Notes under the pieces: generated by a model
Told to the model about the DNA's origin: nothing
The model's input: the letters and a program-made list of their open reading frames with translations, nothing else
Database searches by the model: none
Assembly (NCBI GenBank): GCA_018340375.1
Contig: JAFFJZ010000012.1
Location: 5,766,001-5,830,000 of the forward strand
From: Gonatopus flavifemur
Taxonomy: Eukaryota; Arthropoda; Insecta; Hymenoptera; Dryinidae
Direction: 5' to 3'
DNA: 64,000 nt
Made by a program: the position numbers and the translations under genes
Shown: positions 11,638 to 24,800 of the stretch, piece after piece
Layout: every line of letters begins with the position of its first letter
How positions within the stretch are numbered: position 1 is the stretch's first letter

Positions 11638-12633
11638 ACTATGCTGATGGAAGGGAAAGGTGCAAAGCGTGTAGTCAAAGTATATGGAAAGTTGAGGGGC
11701 CCTGTACTAAATATCAAATAAAACATTTCAAGCGTAAAACAGGGCGTTAAATTCAAATTCTATCTAATCAATGATGGGACTTACCGACCCTAGTCCTCCC
11801 TCAAGAATAGCAGTAGACAATCGCTTTCAAAACTATTTGAATATCGTTTGAAAACTCTTCTATTCGTGTGTAAAATTGCAGGGCACCTCTTCGAATACTC
11901 CTTCTGGATATACGAACCGCGTGATAATTCCGGAGAACGATGAGCGCATTCCATACGCTCAGATTTCAGACCGATCAAAAGCGAATCAAGGAATTTTCAT
12001 AAAAAAAAACAATCGATATAAATTTTACTACTTTTTTAATCCACTTGTTTTTTTTTCCTTTTTTTTTGTTCACAGAGTTAAAAGATTCTTATCTAAAACT
12101 CCTCTTTGACAATTCTTGGTATTTCACACAAGGACCAGGGTGTTGATTAAACAATCCCAAAATAAACTAAGGGCACTTTCAGTGGCTCGATGCCCCGTGT
12201 ATTATAATCTTTTTGCACCATGAAAAATCTAGTCTTGATTTTAAAAAAGAGAAGTTGATATATTGTTTCCACATTATTCTTTCCTTCCTTCATCGTCGTC
12301 TCGTGACAGCACCCATCAACTTCTAGAAAATGATTCTCTGCATACTTTTCGTTTCTTCCATTCAAATTATCGTTAGTCTTAATCGTTACGAACTATGACA
12401 CATTTGCCTTAATCTCTACTTCACCCTCTTTCCTCTCGTTCACCTTGTGTTCTTTTTTTTCTTTGCTTTATTACTACAATTCTCGTCGCGGGATTCTCGA
12501 AAGAGATATCAAAAATGACGAAAAAAAAAAATACGAAATCATAATGATATAAGCTGGACGAAAAAAAGGAATAAATAGACACACACTCGTTTTGAAATGT
12601 TTTTCTTCTTCTTTTTTTTCTCTTTTCGTGGAG

Positions 12634-12666
<33 letters not shown>

Positions 12667-14205
12667 TGTCAAATCGTTTACATATCTTTGTCCATTCAAG
12701 GCGAAAAATTGATCGGTACGTTACAAAAAAAGGGGTGTTTTGTAGGGGGGCGGGGGAGGTTCAGGCGCTGGAAGATGAAGCAATTTTTAATCGTTGTTCA
12801 ATTTAAATCGAATCGATGGGACGTCAATGTGGGATTCAATGTTCCATCGATCACGCGTACATTATCCAAATCTTTTATTTTTTTATTCTTCTTTTTTCTT
12901 TATTATTCAAAAAATAATAATTATCACGAGCAAGAGTGTTTTCTTTTTTTTTTTATATATATTAGAATTTTTTTTTTCTTCTTTTGTTTTCCTTCTCTCT
13001 CCCACTAGTAATAGGAGCGGTAGTAGTAGTAGATAAAAATTTGTCAACGCTCTTTTGCGAATGATTAAAAATCACTTTTTGTTTCGTTTTCTTTCATTTA
13101 TACGCTTGTTAGACGTTAAACGAAAAAAAAAAAGAGAAAACAGAAGATAAATCAAGATTGTTATTAATATACTATACAACTACACAACTCTCTCTTTCTT
13201 TCTTTTACTCTCCCATCTCTTCGTCTCTTATTATATCCATTATCGTCTCACACTTAATAATTAACAATGTAAAACAATGACTTAAAAACACTTCTTTGTC
13301 AAAGACAAAAAAAATAATAATAATAATAAAACAGTGAACTAAACAAAAGACTGTACACTTCAATCAAAGTCAACGTTTTTCTCCTTTCTTTCCTCTTCCT
13401 CATCATATTTTTTTTTTCTCAGCAAAAAAATTAACATTATTTTTCTTTTGCTCTTATCTCTTATCTCTTAAAAACACTCTACCGTTGGAGTTTTCTTCTT
13501 CTTGGTTTTCCTTTTTCACTCACACGCGCTGCTAGCACACTGACACACATTTTTTCTACAATCAACCTTTCTACAAACTACTCTTATTATCCTTACGGTG
13601 TATAATTTTTTTTTCTTTTTTGCTTTTTCATTATCGTCATCATCATTATCATCATCATCATTATTATTTCTTTCTTGTTTCTCTCCTCCTACTACGTTCC
13701 CGTCGTTGAATCGTTCTAACTAAGAGAGACTAACTAGGAGCCTATAGAAAAATCCTAGGGAAAGCTTTTTTTTCTGTTTTTTTTTCCTTTTCATTCCTCA
13801 TCGTCACAAACCTTATCGTTTGTTTCCTTATTTATTTATTTTTTCTTATTCTTCCTTGTATCTCTACGACACACACTTTCACATATTCACGTGGAAAAAA
13901 GCAAGCGCAAAGAGAAGCATGTCGTTCTCGAATTGTCAAATTTTGTTCCTCGTTCTTTCTTAAAAATTCTCTCTTATCCCTTAAAAATAACACCACACAC
14001 CCGGCCAGCCCAAGCACCCGACCCGCGGTGCGCAGCAAGCATAGCAGTCCTTATTTTCTGTTGTTTTTTTCATTTTTACTTAATAATTTTTCCCCTCGGT
14101 CTTTATCGATTAATCGTTATTGTTAAAACTATCGTTATCTTTATAATAATTATTATTATTTACGTTACATTATTTTTTGTGTACGTGGGCCTGTGTGTTG
14201 TATGT

Positions 14206-14235
<30 letters not shown>
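14206..14235. repeat. (TG)n microsatellite
   Basis: Fifteen uninterrupted TG units followed by related GTGTG sequence. Confidence 0.95.
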
Positions 14236-14238
<3 letters not shown>

Positions 14239-15319
14239 TGTGTGTGGTTGTATGTCCCGTGTACCGCGTGTTTGCGTGCGTGCATGTGCGTGCGCGCAGG
14301 CGTAGATAATATCATAATGTTATTCGTATATTTATTTATTTATACATAATAATTGATTATCAATTATGAATAGCCAGTCAGTCTTGACGGGTGCGAGGTG
14401 CATAGGCTGAACGGTGCCCCAACTCGCCCTATGTGAGGTCTTCGTTTATCACTCACTCTCGCTCTTTTTCTCACAATTTTTCTCAATGTTATTATTATTT
14501 TCTTGTTTTTTTTTCAATAAACCGTGTGAATTTCATCGATCCAGAAATTCGGGAATTGAGGCATTACACATCCTATCTAAGAATCCTATCTAACTAAACT
14601 GTCTATCTCTTACACACTATATATTATTATAAATTCTTAAAATTTAAAGTTGCTTAAGGTCGATTCTTCTTTCCTTCTTCTTCTTTTTTTATTCCCCCGA
14701 CTTAAATCTTATTATAGTCCCATCAGCACTACTATCTTTTGCATCAGCGTCAGCACTTCGTTTTCCTCTTTTTCGTCGTAGTTTTTCATCGCGCATACAT
14801 ACACCCACGCACACACACACGTGTCAAATTTTTATAGTCTTTCTTCCTTTCCTTCCTTTTGTCACCTCACTATGTAATTTATACAAATTACGGTAATAAT
14901 ATAGAATTAATTCGCACTTCACATCCTCGTTTCCTGTACATGAGGCTTTTTTCTCCACGATTCTTCCCACCCTGTGATGCTGCCCTGTGATCTTGATCGT
15001 AACGTTGACGCTCAACGACACCCCATCACAGTTTTTCCACTTCGGTCCTCGTCCTTCCTCTTTTTTTTTTTTACTTCTTTTTGGTCGTGGTCACAATAAT
15101 AGTTTATTACAAGAAGTCTAGTAGCAAAATTCTCAAAATTCCCTATTAAAATCACATTTAACGGATCTATTTTTTTTTTCTTTAATCAGTCAATCTCACT
15201 GCGACGATCGTATTATTGGCATCGCAAACGCGGCTGCAAACAATAATATTCATTTCCTCCCTCAAACCCTTCTCTTAAAAAATAATTCAATACTGCCATC
15301 CTCTCCTCTCTCGCATACA

Positions 15320-15323
<4 letters not shown>

Positions 15324-15357
<34 letters not shown>
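15324..15357. repeat. (CT)n microsatellite
   Basis: About 17 CT units; GA/CT tracts can bind GAGA factor in insects. Confidence 0.95.
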
Positions 15358-15363
<6 letters not shown>

Positions 15364-17606
15364 CTTCCTACGTGTTTCATTTATTTTCTCTTCGAGGTTC
15401 TCTCATTCGCATTCTCTCAAATCGTGATGTACCAAAATAAACTAAATATATTATTTACTTCAAGTCTCAACAGTGTAAAAATCTTTCATACTTTAGATGA
15501 CACATTAATAATAAGAGTTTAAATCGTTAATTATAATAATACACCGTATTCTTCTTTTCTTTTTTTTTCCTTTCTTTATTGTAATCGTATGACGAAAAGC
15601 TTGCATTTACAATCTTTCTTTTTCTTCTTCATCACCGTGGTTGATTTTTTTCGTTTTGCACATTCGTTCATTCGTTCATTCGTCTATCACCCCACTCGTT
15701 TTTTTTTTCCTATCAAAAATTGTTTTCTACTCTCCTTCGTTCTCACATATATTATTTGGTAGAAAGCGTTTCATATGATTCTCGTTACTACCCTCACTGC
15801 ACATCGGTACGACGATTCTTTGGATTCTTTTTGTCTCCACTATCCGTGATTCCTCCCGTAGGAATCGTAATCGATCGTTTGCAGATCATTGCGGATATTC
15901 CTCGTAAGGAATCCTCGAAACTGGGTAGTTTCGTCGAGTACGATCTGAATTCGATGAGGGATTTTTGCCTGTCTAAGTCCCTCCCCCCCCCCCCCCTCCA
16001 CCTCATTTCGAAAACACCCTACATTTTTGTATAAAAATCTAGAACGGAAGGATGGAAGAATTTTCAGGAAAGAGTAGTCGAGGATATTGGGAAGAAGTGC
16101 GCGAATTGTTGTCGGAGAAAATACGAAGAGATACAACGAGCGAGATATAACGGAGTAAGAAGAAGTTCGATTCCACGATCTCCACGAATCATTTTGTTTT
16201 TTGTGTGCTTTTTGAACCCAACGTTCGATCGTACGTATTTTAATTGAATTTCTTGAAAATCTTCTCTCTCGATTACAAAGCTCTTACAAATTCTATTGAA
16301 CTAGTCGAATTCACTAACCATATTTCACTAATCCCATAGTAAAAAGTAAAAATAGTAACTTTTACTACCCCGTTAGTAGATTCAACTAGAGTTCTCGTAG
16401 AAATAATTTGATCGAACGATGGGAACAATTTGTAGACATTTGCGTGGATGGATGGATGGATTTCTTCCGAGCGGTGGAAAGATTGAGAAATTCTTTCACA
16501 GCCATCGACCAGCCAGCTGGCAGCATGAAAATTCTCTCTTTATTCTCACGAGAAAGAAATAAGTTGCGAAGGAAAGATATCTCCGAAAAATCATATGCGA
16601 AGTACGTACCTACACTGTACAACAACTTAGACTGAATTCTCAATGATGAACGTTAGAATACATGGTAAATCGCCGTTTTATTCCTCAATGTAAATTCCAT
16701 ATAAGTCACATACGATTCACGTTATTCTACCGTAAGTAGAAAATATGATTCACGATGAATCCTCACTCTATTCTCTAAAGAATTTATTTTGGAAGCCTTA
16801 CACATTTTGACGCATTATAAAAACTGATCTCTTCTAGCTTTGTAATTTTTTTGTTCTCTATCAATATTCGTACAAAAAATGTTGAATTCCTCCTATATTC
16901 GTCACAATTGAATCGCGTACAGCAGTGTCAACGGAAAACATTCACTCGTTTCTCTAAACTACGTTATCCTCGTTGCAAAATATCAACTACTTTCACCTAC
17001 CTTCGTTCATCCCTCCCTTTTTTTCTCATGCAAATACACGTACATACGCGCGCACCCACACACACACACAAAGTTTCGTGCACACAAATCTTCTCCTCTC
17101 TTTCTTTCATTTTTCGGTGATGAATAAAATATATAAAAGATGGTTGGCAAGTCGTCATTCTTTTCTCATGTACTTTAACAACAAGGAAGAATCTTATTTG
17201 ACTGGTTTGACGTAAGTGTAGAACTATTTTTCGTTCTGATCTGTGCTTCTCTCTTTTCCGTTTCCGCTGTTCCCCGTCGTCGTTATCGTTTGTCTTCCTA
17301 TTTTTCTTCTCAATCATCCTCACTCGTTTAATTTCTTCGGTAGTTATAAATTTTCCAAGTTTAAGACAACATCTATCTTTAACTTATATAACCTTCAGCG
17401 TAGTTGTACCTGGAATGAAATTAAAACTATTGTAGAGAATCCGAGTAGTGGTTTAAAAAAATCAATTATAATTTGCTTTGAAAAAATGTTTCGTTGATCG
17501 ATTCAGTCCAATCATAGGTTAACCAATAAATAATAAGATAGCTCATAAAATAAATGAACTTATGGCTTGGATTGAATTCAATCAACTGATTTTTCATTTG
17601 ATGCGA

Positions 17607-17674
17607 CCCGTGTGGAAAAATTTTCAGAATTATATACAAATTATATACAATTTTTTGAATTTTTCAACACAGGG
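17607..17674. mobile_element. 68-bp CCCGTGTGGAAA element
   Basis: CCCGTGTGGAAAAATTTTCA at the left and TGAATTTTTCAACACAGGG at the right, with TATATACAAATTATATACA in the middle. Confidence 0.6.
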
Positions 17675-17882
17675 AGGAATAATCATTGAATCCGATCGAA
17701 TGGACTTTGAGTCTTGTTTCTATCTCATGTTTCCGGTGTGAAAATTTTGGTTTAAGAGATGTATCTAAGAAGAAGGGTGATGCGTGGATTCAGTAATCCG
17801 TTCGAACGAAATTAAAGGCAACAAGACGCAAAGAAAATCAATTGCCTGTAATCCACCCTGATGAAATTTAATATTATTACTT

Positions 17883-18339
17883 CCCAAGTGTGTATTAACG
17901 GCGGGCCCCATCTACGCCCAGGGTAGGTGCCCATGCTACCCAACGTGGGGCCAAGCTGGGCAGACAAATGGGGCCAACCCTGCGATGATAACATCGTTCC
18001 CAGCTTGGCCGTATTGCTTTGCCCGAGAATTGGTATAACCAAGGGCCCAGCATAAGCCCAGACTAGGCAATCAATACTGCCCCTTCCTTTTTGTTTTGAG
18101 ATTGGAAAATTGCTTTGAATTCTACCCCAGAAGACATGAATTCACCCCAATCTTGGCCGAACGCTGGGCCAAATTGGAGCCCAGTTCAAATGTGCCCGCA
18201 CTAAGATTCATTATTTCCATTTACTACCAACCATAATTGTATGGGAAAACACAACAGGGCGAGGATTGAGCCAACATGGGCCCCATCGTCATTCCCCAAG
18301 CCTGGGGCCCATTGTCATTAAAGGCAATACACGCTTGGG
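17883..18339. mobile_element. CCCAAGTGTG foldback filled with GGGCCCA/TTGGCC words
   Basis: Tips CCCAAGTGTGTATT and AATACACGCTTGGG, with TT on each side as a possible duplication. The 457-bp interior contains many GGGCCC, TTGGCC and CAGCTTGG words in both orientations, a GC island in AT-rich DNA. It lies 0.4 kb downstream of the shep stop. Confidence 0.7.
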
Positions 18340-18724
18340 TTAGGTTTTGTAACTCGTGGAAGTACTGTTTTACTAGCTCTGATCATCAGCCAGTCGACTA
18401 CCCTAATGAAAATGAGGAGTGCAAAAAAGTGCGATTGTTTAACATTTGATTTCCAAGATATTAAAAAACGTGTACTTTTTTGTTGACAAATGATATATTC
18501 TTGACTCAAAGCACATGTATTGATTTTTTCAGAGTATGGAGGGAAGACACAGGATAATGTTCGTAATACTTCACTATTGAGAGGAACGATACTCCGGAGT
18601 ACCTCGAACGTCAAAACGGTAAGTTACCTAAAATCGCGATTTTTCTGCACCTTTTGTTTCACGCCCCTTTTTCACCAGTGTAGATTAAATAATATTATCC
18701 TCTGTCTAACCTATAAACCGTGGC

Positions 18725-18877
18725 CTACTTGGGCTGCTGAGCTGGGTACTGTTGATAAGAATCATCTGGAGACGCTGCGTTACTTGTCTGTTCGGAGTCA
18801 CCCAAAGGCATTGTATGAATAATGCTAGGCGTAGGATAAGTCGTGTAGGGATAAGGATGTGGGCTTGCCGCTATATA
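18725..18877 (-). CDS. shep: shep terminal coding exon
   Basis: After [47 protein letters not shown] and PAQQPK, then TAG (18725-18727). The fly protein ends in a very similar way (MTDSEQ...AASPDEAY...QYPHQAAPK), which fixes orientation and the stop. Confidence 0.94.
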   Translation of the reverse strand, partial: YIAASPHPYPYTTYPTPSIIHTMPLGDSEQTSNAASPDDSYQQYPAQQPK

Positions 18878-21800
18878 CTGTAACAGAACGAAATATATTC
18901 ACTTAATTACGGTGAATTTAATTTTTTCTCATTTCTTTTCGTTTTATCGGAAACTCCTACATCCACCGTATCCACGTTGCACATCCGTCAACTTCGCAAC
19001 GTGGACCAAGAGTGTGAGGACCGAAGATTACTACCCACACATCACTTTTGGTCTTCAAGATATCTTGAGGAACTGTTCAGAACAGTTTAAGAAGTCTTAT
19101 GCAACATGAAAAGATATCCTCAAGATGTCTAGAAGAGTTCTTACTTCTAAAAGACATCTAAAAGATATATTTTAGAATCTACATCTAAAACTTTCCTTCC
19201 GAGATTATATCTTTTAGACATCTTATAGAAATCTTTTAGAAGTAAGAATTGTTTTAGACCTCTTAAAGAAATCTTTTCATGTTGCATAAGACTTCTTAAA
19301 TTTGGCTTGAGATATCTTTTAGAACTGGAATGTTGTGTGCGTACCCGAATGGAATAATTTCCAAACTTATATATAATTTATATAGCAGTCTTCGATTATG
19401 TTAAATTTTGCGGTACCGCTGGTAAGCTAATCGCTGACCATGTTATAATCTCCCCTTAGACGGTAACTCATAATACAGCATCAGGTTCTTCAAAACAAAC
19501 AAAGAAACCAGTTTTAAGAGTATTTTTCAAAAATCCTCAACCTTTTTTACGTCTACTTTTGCTGGACCTGGTGCTGTGCGGGAAGATTGTAATACTTTCT
19601 AAAATCTTTGGAGTGAGATTTCACTCTTTAGCCAGCCAGAAGTGAGCCTGTCGAATTTTCGAGTGAAATTTCCACTCTTTTAGAGTGATATTCTAAGGTT
19701 TGAGGTTATAAATTCACGACCCCTTCGACGCTAGAGTGAATTTTTCACTCTAAGAGAGTGAGAGCTCACTCGAAACGAGTGAAAATTCCACTCGAAGCGG
19801 ACAGGCTCACTTCTGACACTTCCCACACAGCACAAAATATTTTGTATATCTATAAAATATGTATACGATATTATTTACATGGCATACCATATGTATAAAA
19901 TATTCAAATATAAAAATATATAGTATAGATATGCATGAAATATAGGGTGCTGTTTGGGTTGGTGGAGTGAAACGTGCGATTTTTCACTCTCTCAGATTTA
20001 GAGAGTAGTCTTCGAGTACCAACAGCTCCCACGTTTCAAGATCATTGTCCCGACACTCTCTTACAACGGAGTATTTGGGATTCCAAATTTATAAGAAAAT
20101 AACCAACTTAGTTAGTGTCGTTTGATTTGGATCTTCGCATAAAATTTCTTCCTTGAAAATTGCGATCTCGCGTTATAAAATATGAGCTACGTAAACAAGT
20201 GGAAAGAGATTACTTACGGAACCTGTGCCAAGATGCAAAGTAGACATTTGAGTTGTAAGTTGAGGTATCATACTGTACTGCGCATTGCTTGGATCGGCCG
20301 ATGGCATCATCTGTGAACCCAAGAGAAACATAAAAATTCAATTAAATACGACTGACTTTGTGACATTTGTGTAGAAATTGTTAGCAACGATTCGAGAAAC
20401 AACGTGGTTTTGATTTTTCGAAATACCAAATCGATTTTTTTCCATTGGGTTTTTATTCACGTTTAATCAAATGCGAGGGAGGGGGGAGAGAAAGATCTGA
20501 ATGTAAACCAGGGAGCATGAACTCAATGAGAAAATCTTCACAAGTATTCTCAGCGTTACCGGAGGATCCACTGGAAATTATTCCATATTTTGCAAACAAA
20601 GGATAAAAACATGAGAAAATTGAGTTCACGATCCCTGATGTAAACTACGTTCCAGGAGATTGGAACTCTTGAATCAAGCAGTTTTATACAAAAACTCACG
20701 TCGACCTGTTGCATGTGAGGTGGGGCAGCTTGTACGAGGTACGGAGTCACCCAAGGAGTTCCTGGCACACTGTATCCAGGCACAGCTTGCCCGTAATGGC
20801 GACTATATTGCGTTAGAGTTGCCGCTGGCAGCATGTGAGCCGTGGCCACTCCGTTTTGACCTACACCAGTCGCATCGTAATTGAGGGTCATGTTCTGAAA
20901 ATGAAGAAAAGATTTGAGAAGTCTTCTTATTTGAATTCCCTGAAGTCAAATAACGTTTTTTGCGTGCAGAGCTTGAGGCCAGGACTCTGACGGTAATTGG
21001 CAGATAAAATTTCTGAAGAGACCGGTATAAAATGTCTTGAGCAACACTCTTTTATTTCTTATAAAATTCTTTTCAGAATCTCATCTGCAAATGGCTGTGC
21101 GGTTGCCATTGTTTCGCTAGTTGCATGCTAGGGATGGCTTGCGGTCTGTTCAGAAGAAGCGACGAACACGGTTACGGTGTGGATCGATTTGCACGTAAAT
21201 TGCTCACATTTTTGTGCAAAATGATGCCACAGTAACACATTGTGAAATTTCTAACAGAAAACCGTGAGTCAATTGATCAATTCCGAAGTGAAAATATTTC
21301 TACGCCAAAAACTACTGCATTTCGGACACTTCCGTAAAGAAACGTAGAAAATTCTACGCACTTCTACGCCAAAGTACGCCAATCTATGACCAAGGGTTTT
21401 ACCCGTATACTGTGGCGTAGAAAGGTGTAGAAATACGTAGAATGGCTTAGACTCTCGGATTTGGTACGCCAAATTTACATATTTTTACTCCCCTGCTTCA
21501 ATTTCGCGTATTTTCGGCACAAATATTCATATTTTTGTCTATGCCTATAATTACGTAAAACTATGCCAAGCTGTGCGACGTAGATTGACGTAATATTTCT
21601 TAGTTTTTGGCGTAATTTGGCGCAGAAATATTTTCACGAGGGATGTAGAAAGTGGAATGAATTTTGTTTGGAAAAATTATATAACAACGAATATACGCAC
21701 CTCTCCAGTTTCTCTCCACATCGTGTTCTTGTAAATGGATTTCTTTTTATTACCACCATCGGCGAATTTGACTAATAAAGGATCTTTCGCTCCCGGTAAC

Positions 21801-24800
21801 GCTTTTCCATTAAATATTTGTATTATTTGTTCGCATTTTTCTTTGGAATCCATTCTGTAATGTGAGATGTAATTTTTATTTACAAAAAAGAAATAAATTT
21901 TAGAATTTAGGGAAGTAGGATTTTTTTTGTAAGAAAATACTGTATTTCAGATTTCAAATTTTTTACTTTGGAATAGGGTTCAACAAGTGCTTTTATTCGG
22001 GTTAATCCGGCTACGATTCTTATTCCCTTGTGGGAGAAGAAAAGATGTCGGTAAATCTACCGAAATTCGCAAAATCCTCTGATTGAAGAGTGACTGCAGA
22101 AATTTGCGCCTTTTTCCGAACATCGTATTTTTGAAAAGAATTTTATGTCAAAGTTCAATATAAAGATGATGCGAAGGAATCAAATACTGTTCCACGTCGA
22201 GTTTACGACTAGATTTTGAAAATATAGAGGGTAAAAGTAATTATTCATGTACAAAATATGTGCAAAAGGGCAAAAAAGTACAGATTTCGCGGTCACTCTT
22301 TGGCTCCCCCATTGACGAATATTTGAAGGAATATTGGAAAAATACCTGGCAAACCCGACTCCTTTACTTTGACCAGAAGTGTCACGTAATATGCGCGTTG
22401 AAACGACTTGTCCGTATTGGGCTAGTAATCCTTCAACGTCACTTTCCTTGAAACTCAGTGGCAAATTTGCAATGTATAAGTTTGTGGGATCCTGCTCCTG
22501 TTGCTGAGAATAAAGTAAAAATATTATGCAACTCATTGAATCTTTCATTGGACCAAGTTTTACATACGTATACATATATATTTATATATAAATATTTATA
22601 ATTTTATGTATATATAAATATATTATAAAGAATTTATTAATTCGATTATTATTTCATCTTCCTCGACTAAACGATTGTTCGTACATTCATACTGCTTTAT
22701 AGAATACAGAACAATAGGTTTTTGAATAAGATCTGAGAATGAAAATCCACCACAGACCAAGTCATTCAATTCAATTGCCATTTTTCAAAGAAACTCAATA
22801 ACTTTTGTCTTGAATTTCAAACCTGACTCCGTTCCAACACAGAAACAACAAAGAAGTTTTATATATCGTGGATTGAATTTGAGCGCGCATTCGCGTTTAG
22901 TCTAGGATGTCGAAATATTGTGTTGTTAAATTCATTCATTCGTCACAATAATAATAATAATAATAATAAATCATACCAAATAATAATGAAATAATATGAA
23001 TAAATCATAGTCAAATTAATCGTAAGAAATGTATAAATGGATTTTCAAAAAACATCTTGTATTTACCGTGCTAAAAATATTGGAAAACAAATTCAGGACA
23101 AAAACCGCCACGAAACAGGAGAAATTATCCTTTCCCTTCGAATATTTCCAACATTTTCAACAGAATGGGATTCGAAATTGTTTATGTATTTTTAAATATT
23201 CCTAGTGATATATATATATATATATATATAACATTCATATATCACATGATTATCATTATATAGTATAACATTCCGCGATAGCACCAACATACGATATTAA
23301 CAAGAAATGTTATTTGCGAAATTTTTTGTTTCTAAATGTCAAGCTCAAAGTAGAAAATAGCGAAAGTAGAAATAGATGCATGAAAATAAAGGAATATGCA
23401 GATTAGATCAAAACGTTCTATAAAATCTTCATCGAAAGTTGACATTCTTGGAATGGAATATTTTACAGGATATTTCAAATGCAAAGTTGTTTGTGAATTA
23501 TTTCAGAGAGAACGGAAAAGGAACGTTACAATTTCGTGCTTTCCCGAAAGGATGATTTTCCGAATCAAATAAATTTTTCATCAGAAGAAAAAAAATCCAT
23601 CAAATTTCGTTGGGTTCTATTAAAATGGAATTCCACCCAGGCAAGCTATTGATCGATAATATTCTGAAATATATTTTATGCAACAATTTCTTTGATGTTC
23701 GTGCAGATAGCTTTACAAGAACATTTCTAAAACGAATGAGAAAGTATAGCATAAGATATGTTTTAGACATATTTGCGGAATTCTATGAACCACCAGTTGA
23801 GATTCTCTAAAAAGTTTATTGGATCTGGCCAAATTTCTTTCAAAATCCATATACAATACTCTTGTAGAGTGTTACTTGAATCGATCAAATTCTGCGAGTG
23901 AATCACTTTTACTTCTAAAACTGCCCCCTATTCTCACTGTTTACCTGTCTAAGAAGTCATGTTTTTAATCAATTTTAAATCCAGATAAATTGTTATCAAA
24001 CTTTTTGTTTGAGTCCTAATCGTATCAATCATAATAAAAAATGGATGAATGTATAGAAAAAAAATAATTTTAACAATCATAAATTAACGAATTGATCCAA
24101 AGAATGAAAAAACTTCAACTTTAAAATATAATGTAGGCACATTATGTACTCAAGCACGCACACACCCACGTACATCCAAAAGTATACACAAAGTGTATCC
24201 GAATTGATCATTTCGGGATTAAAAAATGGGTTTTTGATTCTCAACAAAAGGAATTATTGTGTGTTCTCGAAAATGATGAAATAGCAGTCATTCTCGATTG
24301 AAAAATCATTTTTCAAAAATCGTATTGCGCATAATAAGTGAAACAATGATGAAAATAATTTAATGGAAACCCTAAAAAAAGTGTATGGAACATTTGATAA
24401 CGGTGCGACGTCCATAAGATATCCCGAATGGAAACATTTTCAAAATTCTACATAATTCGATATAGTTTATATAAAAGCTTAATATAAGTTAGTACAAATT
24501 ACATACAATATTGTGCAAATTTTTACCCCTGGGGATGGAAATCGGGGTAGAAATGGATGGAAAGTTGAAGATATTACGATTATACTTCATAAACTGTTTC
24601 CCTTGTAACCAATGTATCAACGTGGATTTGAGATAGATGCGTAGATTGGCGGATAAGATCAGGTAACAAAACGACGAACAAAAGTCCGCCCTTCATTTTT
24701 ACGTCCTGTCCAACAATTTCCCTGAATAGCACAACAGTTCAGGACGCGTTTATAATGAATACCTTTGGAACTGTGAGAATTTATAGAGAATTTCTTACAC

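Larger units (their letters stand above)
11770..16650. other. low-complexity block without recognisable transposons
   Basis: About 4.5 kb (best defined 12.15-16.2 kb) of T- and C-rich runs on the plus strand: a CAT repeat at 12636-12666, TG repeat at 14206-14235, CT repeat at 15324-15357 and a C run at 15983-15996. Unlike its flanks it has none of the palindromic elements. It lies 3' of shep and 5' of Ras64B; long shep 3'UTR or upstream regulatory DNA are both possible. No coding exon seen. Confidence 0.5.

Noticed and set aside
14150..14350. Cys/Val-rich frame across the TG repeat
   Set aside because: It is the translation of a microsatellite.
17883..18339. CpG island or gene from the GC-rich GGGCCC block
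   Set aside because: It is bounded by inverted CCCAAGTGTG tips and made of repeated words, so a mobile element explains the GC content.
23610..23810. 66-codon plus-strand frame ending [14 protein letters not shown]
   Set aside because: Looks mildly protein-like, but it is short, has no flanking splice sites I trust and no family match.
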